The notes under the pieces are model-generated. The model searched no databases and had not been told where the DNA came from. It worked only from the letters and a program-made list of their open reading frames with translations. From positions 186,001 through 250,000 of the forward strand of contig NZ_JAMLIG010000002.1 in assembly GCF_023954305.1 (NCBI RefSeq): 64,000 bases of DNA, given 5' to 3'. Below, in pieces: positions 33,766 to 43,303 of this stretch (its first letter is position 1; each line of letters opens with the position of its first letter). This stretch comes from Mesorhizobium sp. (GTDB lineage: Bacteria > Pseudomonadota > Alphaproteobacteria > Rhizobiales > Rhizobiaceae). A program made the translations under genes and the position numbers.

Positions 33766-34845
33766 TCACTGCTTCGGCAACTGGTCGTCGACGCCCTGGA
33801 CGTAGAAGTTCAAGCCGAGCAACTCTCCGTCTGGAGCCGTCGCGCCGGCGGCCAGCCATTCCGAGCCGTCCTGCTTCTTGATCGGGCCGGTGAACGGGTT
33901 GAAGCCGCCCTTGATCTTCGCCTCGGTCTCTTCAGCCAGCTTCTTCACGTCGTCTGGCATGTTGGTGTAGGGCGCCATCACGACGTGCCCTTCCTTCATG
34001 CCGCCCCAGACGTCGACCTGCTGCCACGAACCGTCCATCACCGCCTTGACGCGTTCGGTATAGTACGGGCCCCAATTGTCGACGATCGAGGTGAGCTGGG
34101 TTTCGGGACCGAACTTGATCATGTCCGAGGCCTGTCCGAACGCCTTCACGCCGCGCTCGTGCGCGACCTGCATCGGCGCGGTCGAATCGGTGTGCTGCGT
34201 GATGATGTCGACGCCCTGGTCCAGCAGCGCCTTGGCGGCGTCGGCTTCCTTGCCCGGATCGAACCAGGTGTTCGCCCAAACCACCTTGACCTTGAAATCG
34301 GGGTTCACCGACTGCGCGCCGAGCACGAAGGCATTGATGCCCATGACCACTTCCGGAATCGGGAAGGAGGCGATGTAGCCCGCGACGCCCTTCTGCGACA
34401 TCTTCGCCGCGATCACGCCCTGGACGTAGCGTCCCTCGTGGAACTTCGAGTTGTAGGTGGCAACGTTCGGCGTATCCCGTTTGAAGCCCGTGGCGTGCTC
34501 GAACTTCACGTCCGGGAACTTGCCGGCGACCGCATTGGTCGCGTCCATATAGCCAAACGAGGTGGTGAAGATGATCTTGCAGCCCGAACGGGCGAAGCGC
34601 TCGATGGCGCGCTCGGCGTCGGCACCTTCCGGGACGCTTTCGAGATAGGCGATCTCGACCTTCTCCTCGCCGCCGAGGTTCTTCTGCATCTCCAGCGCGC
34701 CCTGATGATGCTGGTACGACCAGCCGAAATCGCCGATCGGGCCGACATAGATGAAGCAGGCCTTGGCCTTGTCCTGCGCGAGGGCCGATCCGGATGCGAT
34801 AGTCGCGGCGGCCGACGCCGCGAGGGCTATGACGATTCTTTTCAT
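33766..34845 (-). CDS. BMP family ABC transporter substrate-binding protein
   Basis: A 359-residue basic membrane protein (Med/BmpA) homologue. The signal peptide is MKRIVIALAASAAATIASGSALA. Typical blocks are CFIYVGPIGDFGWSYQHHQG, GVAGYIASFPIPEVVMGINAF and GVDIITQHTDSTAPMQVAHERGVKAFG. The family binds purine nucleosides in the periplasm. It is last in an operon ATPase - permease - permease - binding protein; 52 bp separate it from the permease. Confidence 0.94.
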   Translation of the reverse strand: MKRIVIALAASAAATIASGSALAQDKAKACFIYVGPIGDFGWSYQHHQGALEMQKNLGGEEKVEIAYLESVPEGADAERAIERFARSGCKIIFTTSFGYMDATNAVAGKFPDVKFEHATGFKRDTPNVATYNSKFHEGRYVQGVIAAKMSQKGVAGYIASFPIPEVVMGINAFVLGAQSVNPDFKVKVVWANTWFDPGKEADAAKALLDQGVDIITQHTDSTAPMQVAHERGVKAFGQASDMIKFGPETQLTSIVDNWGPYYTERVKAVMDGSWQQVDVWGGMKEGHVVMAPYTNMPDDVKKLAEETEAKIKGGFNPFTGPIKKQDGSEWLAAGATAPDGELLGLNFYVQGVDDQLPKQ

Positions 34846-34897
34846 GGGTTCCATCCTCTGTGGTTGCAAGCCTTCCGGGCTTTCGATTGAGCCGGCC

Positions 34898-35884
34898 TCA
34901 GCGGTCCGGCACGAAGGGTCGCCCGAGACAGGCGGGCGTGTTGATCAGCGTCAGGCGCCGGTTGCGGGAGATAAGCACAAGCACCACCACCGTTGCCAGA
35001 TAGGGCAGAGCGGAAAGGAACTGCGCCGGCACGGTCTTGAGGGCGGAAAGCAGCCACCGGCCGGCTTCCGCCAGAAAGGCGAACGGCCCCGTCCCCGCCG
35101 CGATGTCGCCCGGACTCAACGCCTGGACGTGCAATTGGGCGATGGTGATCGCGCCGAACAGATAGGCGCCGAGCAGCACGCGGGTCGGCCGCCAGGAGGC
35201 GAAGACCACCAGCGCCAGGGCGATCCAGCCGCGGCCGGCGGTCATGTTCTCGATCCACTGCGACGTGTAGACCAGCGACATCTGCGCGCCGGCGAGACCA
35301 GCGCAGGCGCCGCCGAATGCCACCGCCGCGTAGCGGATGCGGATGACCTTGATGCCCAGCGCGTGCGCCGAGGTATGGCTGTCGCCGACGGATCGCAGCG
35401 TGAGACCCGCCCGGGTGCGGAACAGGAACCACGAAACCCCCGCCACGAGCAGCAGCGAGAGGTAGAACATCGGGTCCTGGCCGAACAACAGCCGGCCGAA
35501 CGGCAGGTCGGTCAACCCTGGAATGTAGATCGGCGTCAGCTTGATGCCCGGCTGACCGACGAAGGCCTCGCCGATCATGCCCGACGCACCGATTCCAAGG
35601 AGGGTCAACGCCAGGCCCGTCGCAACCTGATTGGTCGCGAGCGTCAAAGCCAGGAACGCGAACAGCATCGAAAACGCCGCGCCGGCCAGAATTCCCGCGA
35701 GCACGCCGAACCAGGGACTTCCCGTCGACAGGGCCACGCCAAAACCGATGACGGCGCCCATCAGCATCATGCCCTCGACGCCGAGATTGAGTACGCCGGA
35801 GCGTTCGACGACGAGTTCGCCCATCGCGGCGATCAACAGCGGCGTCGACGCGGTCGCGGTGGTGAGGAGGATCGACTCAAGCAT
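34898..35884 (-). CDS. ABC transporter permease (nucleoside type)
   Basis: The 328-residue permease has about eight to ten membrane segments and begins MLESILLTTATASTPLLIAAMGELVVERSGVLNLGVEGMM, the classical start of one permease of BMP/nucleoside ABC systems. It overlaps the first permease stop by 8 bp. Partner of the gene at 35877-36989. Confidence 0.93.
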   Translation of the reverse strand: MLESILLTTATASTPLLIAAMGELVVERSGVLNLGVEGMMLMGAVIGFGVALSTGSPWFGVLAGILAGAAFSMLFAFLALTLATNQVATGLALTLLGIGASGMIGEAFVGQPGIKLTPIYIPGLTDLPFGRLLFGQDPMFYLSLLLVAGVSWFLFRTRAGLTLRSVGDSHTSAHALGIKVIRIRYAAVAFGGACAGLAGAQMSLVYTSQWIENMTAGRGWIALALVVFASWRPTRVLLGAYLFGAITIAQLHVQALSPGDIAAGTGPFAFLAEAGRWLLSALKTVPAQFLSALPYLATVVVLVLISRNRRLTLINTPACLGRPFVPDR

Positions 35885-36989
35885 CCTGCTTCGCCTCCGG
35901 CAGGACGACCCCTGCCCTGTCCGCCGGAACGAGGCGGATGCCGTAGTGAATGAGCGTGTCGCAGGCGAGCACGAAGAACAGCAGCAGCCCCTGGAAGGCG
36001 CGAACCACCTTGTCCGAGACGCCGACCTCGATCTGCGCCACCTCGCCGCCGAGATAGGTGAGCGCCAATACGACGCCGGCCGCGACAATACCCAGCGGAT
36101 TGAGCCGGCCGAGGAAGGCGACGATGATCGCCGCGAAGCCGTAGCCGGGCGAGATCGACGGCTGCAGGCGGCCGATGGCACCCGACACTTCCGAAATTCC
36201 GGCAAGACCCGCGAGCGCGCCGGATAGCAGGAACGAGAAGAAGATGGCGCCCCTGGTCGAGAAGCCGGCGAAACGCCCTGCCCGCGGACTCATGCCGATC
36301 ACGCGGATCTCGAAACCCTTTTTCGTGCGCGTCAAAAGGATCCAGACAAGCACCGCCGCGACCAGAGCGAAGAGAATGCCGATATTCGCCCGTCCGGCGG
36401 AAGGCAGCAGTTCAGGCAGCACCGCATAGTCGGCAAAGCGCGGCGCCTGCGGGAAGTTCATCGCTGCCGGGTCGCGCCAGGGTCCTCGCACCAGCCAGTC
36501 GAGAAAGAGCTGGGCGACATAGACCAGCATCAAGCTGGTCAGGATCTCGTTGGTGTTGAAACGCGCCTTGAGAAAGGCGGGGATCGCCGCGTAGGCCGCC
36601 CCGCCGAGCGCCCCCATGACAAGCATGACCGGCAGCGCCAGCGGCGACTGCTGCAGACCCGGATAGAGGATCGGCAACATGGCGCCGACCACCGCCCCCA
36701 TGACGAATTGGCCCTCGGCCCCGATGTTCCAGTTGTTGGAGAGATAGCAGACCGCCAGGCCGACGGCGATGAGGATCAGCGGTGCCGCCTTGATGGCCAA
36801 TTCATGCAGCGACCAGAGGTCGGTCAGCGGCGAGACGAAATAGGCGTAGAGCGCCGCACCCGGACTCTTTCCGAGCAGCGCGAACAGGATCGCCCCGGCG
36901 ACTACGGTCAGCACGAAGGCGATGAAGGGCGACAGCGCGCTGAAAAGCTTCGAGTGCTGAGGGCGCTTGACGAGTTCCAGCCGCATCAA
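35877..36989 (-). CDS. ABC transporter permease (nucleoside type)
   Basis: The 370-residue permease begins with a short cytosolic N terminus and then hydrophobic segments; NWNIGAEGQFVMGAVVGAM is the family pattern of the first of two BMP-type permeases. It overlaps the ATPase stop by 4 bp and the second permease by 8 bp, so all three are translationally coupled. Confidence 0.93.
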   Translation of the reverse strand: MMRLELVKRPQHSKLFSALSPFIAFVLTVVAGAILFALLGKSPGAALYAYFVSPLTDLWSLHELAIKAAPLILIAVGLAVCYLSNNWNIGAEGQFVMGAVVGAMLPILYPGLQQSPLALPVMLVMGALGGAAYAAIPAFLKARFNTNEILTSLMLVYVAQLFLDWLVRGPWRDPAAMNFPQAPRFADYAVLPELLPSAGRANIGILFALVAAVLVWILLTRTKKGFEIRVIGMSPRAGRFAGFSTRGAIFFSFLLSGALAGLAGISEVSGAIGRLQPSISPGYGFAAIIVAFLGRLNPLGIVAAGVVLALTYLGGEVAQIEVGVSDKVVRAFQGLLLFFVLACDTLIHYGIRLVPADRAGVVLPEAKQDA

Positions 36990-38551
36990 TGCGCTCCCGT
37001 CTCGGCGCCGCCCATCAAAAGGCCGATCTTCTCGCGCGTCGCCTCCTGGATGGGGATGGTCTGCGACATCTCGCCATGCGCCATCACGGCGATGCGGTCG
37101 GCAATCTCGAACAACTCGTCGAGATCCTGGCTGATGACGATGACGGCCGAGCCCGAGCGGGTGAGGTCGATCAGCGCCTGGCGGATGCGGGCAGCGGCGC
37201 CTGCGTCGACGCCCCAGGTCGGCTGATTGACGACCAGGACGGAGGGCTTGCGGTCAAGCTCGCGGCCGATGATGAATTTCTGCAGATTGCCGCCCGAGAG
37301 CGCCGCCGCCTCCGGGTCCTCGGCGCTCTTGCGCACGTCCATCTCCTCGACCACCCGCTTTGTCGTCGCCTCGATCGCGTCGCGGCGGATGAAACCGAGC
37401 GCGCCGCCGCCGAGAAAGGCCTTGGCGTCGGATCGATGGCGCGCGAGCAGCATGTTGTCGGAGAGTTTCATGCCCGGCACCGCGCCGTGGCCGAGCCGCT
37501 CCTCGGGCACGAAGCCGGCGCCGAGCAGCCTGCGGCCGGTGATGCCTCTAGTGCCCGCGTCGACGCCGCGGATGCGCACCGTGGCGGGATCGGCCTGCAC
37601 GGCCTCACCGCTGACCGCGTCGAAGAACTCGCCCTGCCCGTTCCCGGCAACGCCGGCGATACCCACCACCTCGCCGGCCCGCACCGTCAGGTTGATGTCT
37701 TTCAGCGGCATGGAGAACGGCCCCTTGGGCGCCTGCGACAGGTTGCGGATCTCGATCAGCGGCGCGCCCTCGACATGATCGGGATGCTCGCGGTGCACCT
37801 CGTGCACGTCGCCGCCGACCATCATGCGGGCGAGAGAGCCGGCCGTTTCCTGACGCGGATTGCAGTGGGCGACGACCTTGCCGTGGCGCAGCACGGTCGC
37901 GCGGTCGCAGATGCGCTGCACCTCCTCCAGCCGGTGGCTGATGTAGAGGATCGACTTTCCTTCGCCGCGCAACCTCTCCAGCGTCTCGAACAGTTTGTCG
38001 GCTTCCTGCGGCGTGAGCACCGACGTGGGCTCGTCGAGAATGATCAGGTCCGGCTCCTGAAGCAGGCAGCGGATGATCTCGATGCGCTGGCGCTCGCCCA
38101 CCGACAGGTCGCCCACCAGCGAGCCCGGATCGAGCGGCAGGCCGTAGCTGTGCGACAATTGCTTCGCCTTGGCGGCGATGGCGGAAATCGGTGTGGTACT
38201 GTCAAGCGACAGCGCTATGTTTTCCGCCGCGGTCAGCGCTTCGAACAACGAAAAATGCTGAAAGACCATACCGATACCGAGCCGCCTGGCCTCGCCGGGG
38301 CTGCCGATCCGCACCTGCTTGCCGTTCCAGAAGATCTCGCCGGCGTTGGGGGCGAGTGTGCCGAACAACATCTTGACCAGCGTCGATTTGCCGGCACCGT
38401 TTTCGCCGAGCAGCGCGTGGATCTCGCCTTTTGCAACCTGGAGGTCGACATGATTGCAGGCGGTGAGCGAACCAAAGACCTTCGTGAGCCCCCTCACGTC
38501 GAGAAGGAGCCCCGGCTCCATTGCCGGTCCGCCCGCCAATTCAGTCCCCAT
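36986..38551 (-). CDS. ABC transporter ATP-binding protein, two-domain nucleoside/sugar type
   Basis: The 521-residue product has two ABC modules. The first has Walker A GENGAGKST, signature LSVGERQRIE and Walker B LIILDEPTSVL. The second has a degenerate Walker A (GVAGNGQGE) and signature LSGGNLQKF, as in RbsA-like and BMP-associated ATPases. Start ATG 38551 is chosen; ATG 38521 is also possible. It heads the nucleoside import operon on the minus strand. Confidence 0.93.
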   Translation of the reverse strand: MGTELAGGPAMEPGLLLDVRGLTKVFGSLTACNHVDLQVAKGEIHALLGENGAGKSTLVKMLFGTLAPNAGEIFWNGKQVRIGSPGEARRLGIGMVFQHFSLFEALTAAENIALSLDSTTPISAIAAKAKQLSHSYGLPLDPGSLVGDLSVGERQRIEIIRCLLQEPDLIILDEPTSVLTPQEADKLFETLERLRGEGKSILYISHRLEEVQRICDRATVLRHGKVVAHCNPRQETAGSLARMMVGGDVHEVHREHPDHVEGAPLIEIRNLSQAPKGPFSMPLKDINLTVRAGEVVGIAGVAGNGQGEFFDAVSGEAVQADPATVRIRGVDAGTRGITGRRLLGAGFVPEERLGHGAVPGMKLSDNMLLARHRSDAKAFLGGGALGFIRRDAIEATTKRVVEEMDVRKSAEDPEAAALSGGNLQKFIIGRELDRKPSVLVVNQPTWGVDAGAAARIRQALIDLTRSGSAVIVISQDLDELFEIADRIAVMAHGEMSQTIPIQEATREKIGLLMGGAETGAH

Positions 38552-38672
38552 TCGCTGTTTTTTCCAGCTCGATTTGTTCCCAGGCGGATCGTAGGCGGCG
38601 GTACATTCAAACGCAAAGCGTTTTGCACATTGAAAGTGCTTCAACGATTCCTGTGCGGAATGCAGGCAGTCT

Positions 38673-39650
38673 TCAGGGAATGAGGACCGTCGCTCCCGTT
38701 GTCCGTCGCCCCTCGAGATCGGCGTGGGCTTTTGCCGCATCAGCAAGTGCGTAGGTCTGGTTGACCTCGATCTTCACGATGCCCCCGGCGACGACGTCCA
38801 TCAGCGAGCCGGCGATCTCTTCGAGATCGTCGCGTTTCGCGATGTAGACGAACAGCGTCGGCCGGGTGATGTAGAGCGAGCCCTTCTGCGCGAGCAGGCC
38901 GAGGTTGAATGGCGGGACAATGCCGGAGGACTGGCCGAACAGGGCCAGTAGACCCATCGGCCGAAGGCAGTCGAGCGAGCCCATGTAGGTATCGGCGCCG
39001 ACGGAATCGTAGACGACGTCGCACATCTTCCCGCCGGTGATCTCGCGGACCTTTTCGACGAAGTTGTCCTTGCGGTAGTTGATGACGTGATCATAGCCGT
39101 GCGCTTTCGCAAGCTCGACCTTGTCGTCGGAACCCGCCGTGCCGATCACGGTCGCGCCCAAATGCTTCGCCCACTGCCCGGCGATGAGCCCGACGCCTCC
39201 TGCGGCCGCGTGGAAGAGGATCGTGTCGCCGGGCTTCACCTTGAAGGTCCGGCGCAGCAGGAACGACGCGGTCATTCCCTTCAACATCATGGCCGCCGCC
39301 TGACGGTCGCTGACGCTGTCGGGGAGCCTGACCAGCCGATCGGCGGCGATCGACCGCTCGACCGCATAGCCGCCGACCGGCCCCGCATAGGCGACACGAT
39401 CTCCCACCGCGAGACCCGTCACGCCCTCGCCGACGGATGTGACGATCCCGGCCCCTTCACTGCCGGGAATGAGCGGCATCCCCATCGGCGACGGGTAGAG
39501 GCCCGAGCGATAGTAACAGTCGATGAAATTGAGGCCGATGGCGGTCTGGCGGATCACCGCCTCGCCGGGTTTGGCAACCGGGTCGGGAATCTCCTCCCAC
39601 TTCATCACTTCGGGTCCGCCGATCTGGTGAACACGGATTGCCTTGGTCAT
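38673..39650 (-). CDS. NAD(P)H:quinone oxidoreductase (zinc-free MDR family)
   Basis: The 325-residue protein belongs to the quinone oxidoreductase branch of medium-chain dehydrogenases: MTKAIRVHQIGGPEVMKWEE, LIPGSEGAGIV, then the NAD(P)H fold with AAAGGVGLIAGQWAKHLGA. It lacks the zinc-ligand pattern of alcohol dehydrogenases. The start follows the pcs stop region by 2 bp, so both may share a transcript. Confidence 0.93.
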   Translation of the reverse strand: MTKAIRVHQIGGPEVMKWEEIPDPVAKPGEAVIRQTAIGLNFIDCYYRSGLYPSPMGMPLIPGSEGAGIVTSVGEGVTGLAVGDRVAYAGPVGGYAVERSIAADRLVRLPDSVSDRQAAAMMLKGMTASFLLRRTFKVKPGDTILFHAAAGGVGLIAGQWAKHLGATVIGTAGSDDKVELAKAHGYDHVINYRKDNFVEKVREITGGKMCDVVYDSVGADTYMGSLDCLRPMGLLALFGQSSGIVPPFNLGLLAQKGSLYITRPTLFVYIAKRDDLEEIAGSLMDVVAGGIVKIEVNQTYALADAAKAHADLEGRRTTGATVLIP

Positions 39651-39652
39651 GG

Positions 39653-40378
39653 TCAGGTCCTTGCTGCGCCGAGTTTCGGGAATAACTGCATGATGCCGCC
39701 GATCACGAACAGGTAGATGCCGGTGACGGCGATGCCGATCTTCACCCAGTCGAAGGCTTCCATTTGCTGGACAAGCGCCACCGCGCCGAATGCGCACCAG
39801 AGCAGCGTGATCGGCAGGTTGAGCCACCTCAGCCGCACGACGCGCACCGGATGGAGGAAATTCACCGGCACGAAGGTCAGGATGCCGGCGACGACCACCA
39901 CCGCGAACGACACCCATTCGCCCGGCTCGATAACGAAAAGCGTGAAGACCACCATGTTCCAGACGACCGGGAAGCCCTTGAAGAAGTTCTCCTTCGTCTT
40001 CATGCCGGTGTCAGCGTAGTAGATCGCACTCGACACGACGATGATGGCAGCCGACAGGAAGGACAGATTCTCGCCCATGAAGCCGCGCTGGTAGAGGGCG
40101 AAGGCGGGGATGAGCACGTAGGTGACGTAGTCGATGATGTTGTCGAGAAGTTCGCCGGACCACGTCGGAAGGATCTCCTTGACCTGCAGCTTTCGCGCCA
40201 CCGGCCCGTCGATGCCATCGACCAGGAGTGCCAGCCCGAGCCACCAGAACATCGCCGTCCAGCGCTGCTCGCTTGCGGCGACAAGCGACAGGAAAGCCAG
40301 GAAAGAGCCCGAGGCGGTGAAGAGGTGAACGGAAAACGCCCTCGCCTGGGGCCAGGTGACTTTGGTCGGCTTCTTCAC
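39653..40378 (-). CDS. pcs: phosphatidylcholine synthase
   Basis: Pcs condenses CDP-diacylglycerol with choline, a pathway typical of rhizobia. The CDP-alcohol phosphotransferase motif is DGIDGPVARKLQ followed by GELLDNIIDYVTY with the variant 12-residue spacing of Pcs. Blocks NFLHPVRVVRLRWLNL and IMQLFPKLG match the family, as do about eight membrane segments. GTG 40378 gives 241 residues, the normal length; the frame is open another 58 codons upstream, without a convincing start. This position is my choice. Confidence 0.9.
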   Translation of the reverse strand: MKKPTKVTWPQARAFSVHLFTASGSFLAFLSLVAASEQRWTAMFWWLGLALLVDGIDGPVARKLQVKEILPTWSGELLDNIIDYVTYVLIPAFALYQRGFMGENLSFLSAAIIVVSSAIYYADTGMKTKENFFKGFPVVWNMVVFTLFVIEPGEWVSFAVVVVAGILTFVPVNFLHPVRVVRLRWLNLPITLLWCAFGAVALVQQMEAFDWVKIGIAVTGIYLFVIGGIMQLFPKLGAART

Positions 40379-40611
40379 CGTGAAGCCATCCCAACAGCGG
40401 CGCCTGCCGAGAGCGAATGCGCCGGCGCGCGCCCGGACCCCGAACCTCCAGTCCTTCGCTGAGTTCCATTCCTCGTCACGCGTCGTCCCTCCGCCAACGG
40501 CGAAGATACAGGCAGGCAACGTTTTGGCACAAGCGATAAGGCTCGATCGCACGGACAGTCGATGTTACGGTCGCGCCTGCGCCACTATGTGCGCTGGCAA
40601 TATCGCCCTAG

Positions 40612-41862
40612 ATGATCGATGACGGGGCAGAAACAGCGTCTGGTGCGAATATGTCCACACTGAACGACTTCGACATCATCGTCGCCGGCGCGGGACCGGT
40701 CGGATCGATCGCCGCCCTCGCCCTGGCGCGGCAGGGCTTTTCCGTCGCGCTCGTCGGGCCGCCGCCGAAGAGCGACGACCAGCGAACCACCGCGCTGATG
40801 CTGCCGGCGCTGGATTATCTGGAGGAACTCGGCCTGCCGCGCTTTTCGCCGGAAGAGACCGCGCCTCTCGAAGTGATGCGGATCATCGACGCGACGCAAC
40901 GTCTCGTGCGCAGCGCGCCGGTGACGTTTCGCGCCAGCGAGATCGGAGCCGAGCGATTCGGGGTCAACATCCCGAACATCGTACTCCTCAGGATCTTGCA
41001 GGAAGCCGTCGAGGCCGAAGCCCGCATCTCCCGCTTCGAGGTCATGGTCGCCGATTGGCTGATCGGCGACGACCGCGCCCGCGCCGAGTTGTCCGATGGC
41101 AGGGTGGTTTCCGCGCGTCTTTGCGTCGCCGCTGACGGACGAGCGTCGCCGGCGCGTGAGGCGGCCGGCATTTCGGTGGCGAAGCGCGATTATCCGCAAT
41201 CGGCGCTGGTCCTCAATTTCGCCCATTCCCGCGGCCACGGCTACGTCTCGACCGAATTCCACACCGAGACTGGCCCCTGCACCCAGGTGCCGCTACCTGG
41301 CGACCGCTCGAGCCTCGTCTGGCTCGTCTCGCCGCAGATGGCCGTCGAACTGGCGGGGCTCGGCGACGCCGAGCTTTCCGCGCGGATCGAGGATCGCATG
41401 CAGTCCGTCCTCGGCAAGGTGGAGGTTGAGCCCGGCCGGCAAATCTATCCGATGTCGGCATTGCTGCCTTCCGCCATGGCGGCGAACCGGGTCATGCTCG
41501 TCGGCGAAGCGGCCCATGTCTTCCCCCCGATCGGGGCGCAAGGCATGAATCTCGGCATTCGCGATGTTTCCGACCTTGTCGAAGTAGTGCTGTCGAACCG
41601 CGACGATCCGGGCTCGCCGAAGGCTCTGTCCGCATACCGTTCCGCACGCCGCGTCGACGTCCTGGCGCGGCAGACGGCGGTCAATTCGCTCAACATGGCG
41701 CTGCTGTCCGATCTCCTGCCGGCCCAGATCGTGCGCAGCACGGGACTGGGACTGCTGGCGAACATCTCCCCGCTGCGCGAGTTCGTCATGCGCGAAGGAA
41801 TGCAGCCGGGAAGCGGCTTCGCGCGGATCGCCTCAGGATGGCGCAAACAGGTCCGGCGGTAG
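40612..41862 (+). CDS. UbiH/UbiF-like FAD-dependent hydroxylase
   Basis: A 416-residue flavoprotein of the UbiH/COQ6 group. Dinucleotide motif is DFDIIVAGAGPVGSIAAL; the middle GxxxDG-like segment is VAADGRASPAREAAG; the flavin-binding end is MLVGEAAHVFPPIGAQGMNLGIRD. Rhizobia use such enzymes to hydroxylate the ubiquinone ring; the exact position cannot be assigned. MSTLNDF at 40651 is a plausible alternative start. The 3' end overlaps the convergent transporter gene by 30 bp. Confidence 0.88.
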   Translation: MIDDGAETASGANMSTLNDFDIIVAGAGPVGSIAALALARQGFSVALVGPPPKSDDQRTTALMLPALDYLEELGLPRFSPEETAPLEVMRIIDATQRLVRSAPVTFRASEIGAERFGVNIPNIVLLRILQEAVEAEARISRFEVMVADWLIGDDRARAELSDGRVVSARLCVAADGRASPAREAAGISVAKRDYPQSALVLNFAHSRGHGYVSTEFHTETGPCTQVPLPGDRSSLVWLVSPQMAVELAGLGDAELSARIEDRMQSVLGKVEVEPGRQIYPMSALLPSAMAANRVMLVGEAAHVFPPIGAQGMNLGIRDVSDLVEVVLSNRDDPGSPKALSAYRSARRVDVLARQTAVNSLNMALLSDLLPAQIVRSTGLGLLANISPLREFVMREGMQPGSGFARIASGWRKQVRR

Positions 41863-42798
41863 CGCGCCGGTCTTGATCAGATAGAGCAGGCCGGTGACGG
41901 TGCCGACCGACAGCAGCGTCGTCAGGAGAATGCTGGCCGATGCGCGCTCGACCCAGACGCCATACTGCTGGGCGATGACGAAGACGTTGGTCGCAGTCGG
42001 CAATGCCGCGAGCAGAACGGCGGCATAGACCCACACGGGATCGAAGTCGCCGACCGCCGACAGCACGACGTAGCAGAGTACCGGATGGACGACGAGCTTG
42101 AGCGCCGCGATGAAGCCCAGTTCCTTCGGCACCCGCTTCAGAGGGCGCAGCGCCAGCGTGACGCCCATGGCGAACAGCGCGCAAGGGGCCGCCGCGCGAG
42201 CCAGCGTCTCGAACAGCCGATCGACTGGCACCGGCGCTTCGAAACGGATCGCCGCCGCGGCGACGCCGACGGCCGTGGCGATGATGAACGGATGCAGCGC
42301 AATCTTTTTCACGACGTCGAGGACGAGCGCGCCGGACGAGCGCTTCTCGCCGCCGGACAGCGCCATCATCATCGGCGCAACGGCGAAATGAATGATGTTC
42401 TCGAAGCAGAAGATCAGCGCCACCGGCACCGCGGCTTCCTCGCCGAAGGCGAGCAGCGCCAGGCCGGGTCCCATATAGCCGATATTGCCGTAGGCCGACG
42501 CCAGTCCCTTGATTGTCGATTCGGCGATGTTGCGGCCCGTGAGCCACGAACCGGCGAACATCAGCGTGAACACGACATAGGTCGACGCGACCGCGCCGAA
42601 GATGTAGCTCCACTCGGTCAGCCGCTCGATCGGGGTTTTTGAGAGAAGCTGGAAGAACAGCGCGGGCAGCGCCACGTAGATGATGAACGTGTTCATCCAG
42701 CCGAGCGCCTCCAGCGGCTGGCGGGTGATCCGCGCGACCACGAAGCCGAGGAAGATCAGTCCGAAGAATGGCAGGACCAGGCCGAAGACGTCATACAT
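41833..42798 (-). CDS. AEC family transporter (auxin efflux carrier superfamily)
   Basis: The 321-residue membrane protein shows two sets of five segments, starting FGLVLPFFGLIFLGFVVARI and including AYGNIGYMGPGLALL near 120, a family hallmark. Substrates are usually dicarboxylates or malonate-like compounds and are not determinable here. Tail-to-tail overlap with the UbiH-like gene is 30 bp. Confidence 0.92.
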   Translation of the reverse strand: MYDVFGLVLPFFGLIFLGFVVARITRQPLEALGWMNTFIIYVALPALFFQLLSKTPIERLTEWSYIFGAVASTYVVFTLMFAGSWLTGRNIAESTIKGLASAYGNIGYMGPGLALLAFGEEAAVPVALIFCFENIIHFAVAPMMMALSGGEKRSSGALVLDVVKKIALHPFIIATAVGVAAAAIRFEAPVPVDRLFETLARAAAPCALFAMGVTLALRPLKRVPKELGFIAALKLVVHPVLCYVVLSAVGDFDPVWVYAAVLLAALPTATNVFVIAQQYGVWVERASASILLTTLLSVGTVTGLLYLIKTGALPPDLFAPS

Positions 42799-42895
42799 GG
42801 GGGTCCGCGCTAACGTGGGGCGTCACGAGGCGTCAAGCGCCAGTGCCATTGAATCGCAACGGTTCCTGCGCCAAATAGGACCAAAGAGGTAAGCG

Positions 42896-43228
42896 ATGGC
42901 GCAAATCCGTCAGGCAAAATTCCAGATCGGCCAGGTCGTGCGGCACCGGATCTTTCCGTTCCGCGGCGTCATCTTTGACGTCGACCCGGAGTTCGCCAAC
43001 ACTGAAGAATGGTACGAGGCTATTCCCCCGCAGGTCAGGCCGCGAAAGGACCAGCCGTTTTACCATCTGCTCGCCGAGAACGCCGAGACCGAATACGTCG
43101 CCTATGTTTCGGAGCAGAACCTGTTGCCCGACGAGACCGGGGAACCGGTACGCCATGCGCAGCTGGGCGAGATGTTCGATTCCCTCCCCGACGGGCGCTA
43201 CGAGCGCAAGCGCACCGCGCGGCACTGA
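42896..43228 (+). CDS. hspQ: heat shock protein HspQ (hemimethylated DNA-binding family)
   Basis: The 110-residue protein has AKFQIGQVVRHRIFPFRGVIFDVDPEFANTEEWY and a Pro-rich HLLAEN region, the YccV/HspQ signature. HspQ regulates replication initiation or proteolysis by Lon, or binds hemimethylated DNA. It lies alone between the transporter and the IalB gene. Confidence 0.95.
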   Translation: MAQIRQAKFQIGQVVRHRIFPFRGVIFDVDPEFANTEEWYEAIPPQVRPRKDQPFYHLLAENAETEYVAYVSEQNLLPDETGEPVRHAQLGEMFDSLPDGRYERKRTARH

Positions 43229-43257
43229 GGCCGCGCCAGGCCCGGCCGACAAACGAA

Positions 43258-43279
43258 AACGGGGCCGCAAGGCCCCGTT
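43258..43279. terminator. bidirectional terminator between hspQ and IalB gene
   Basis: AACGGGGCC (43258-43266) pairs with 43271-43279 around GCAA. The minus side continues with TTTTCGTTTG, so it ends the IalB transcript; on the plus side it can serve hspQ. Confidence 0.75.
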
Positions 43280-43303
43280 CGCGCGTCTAACGATATCGAA
43301 AAT

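Noticed and set aside
41833..41862. 30-bp convergent overlap of the UbiH-like and transporter genes
   Set aside because: Tail-to-tail overlaps of this size are common and need no special explanation.
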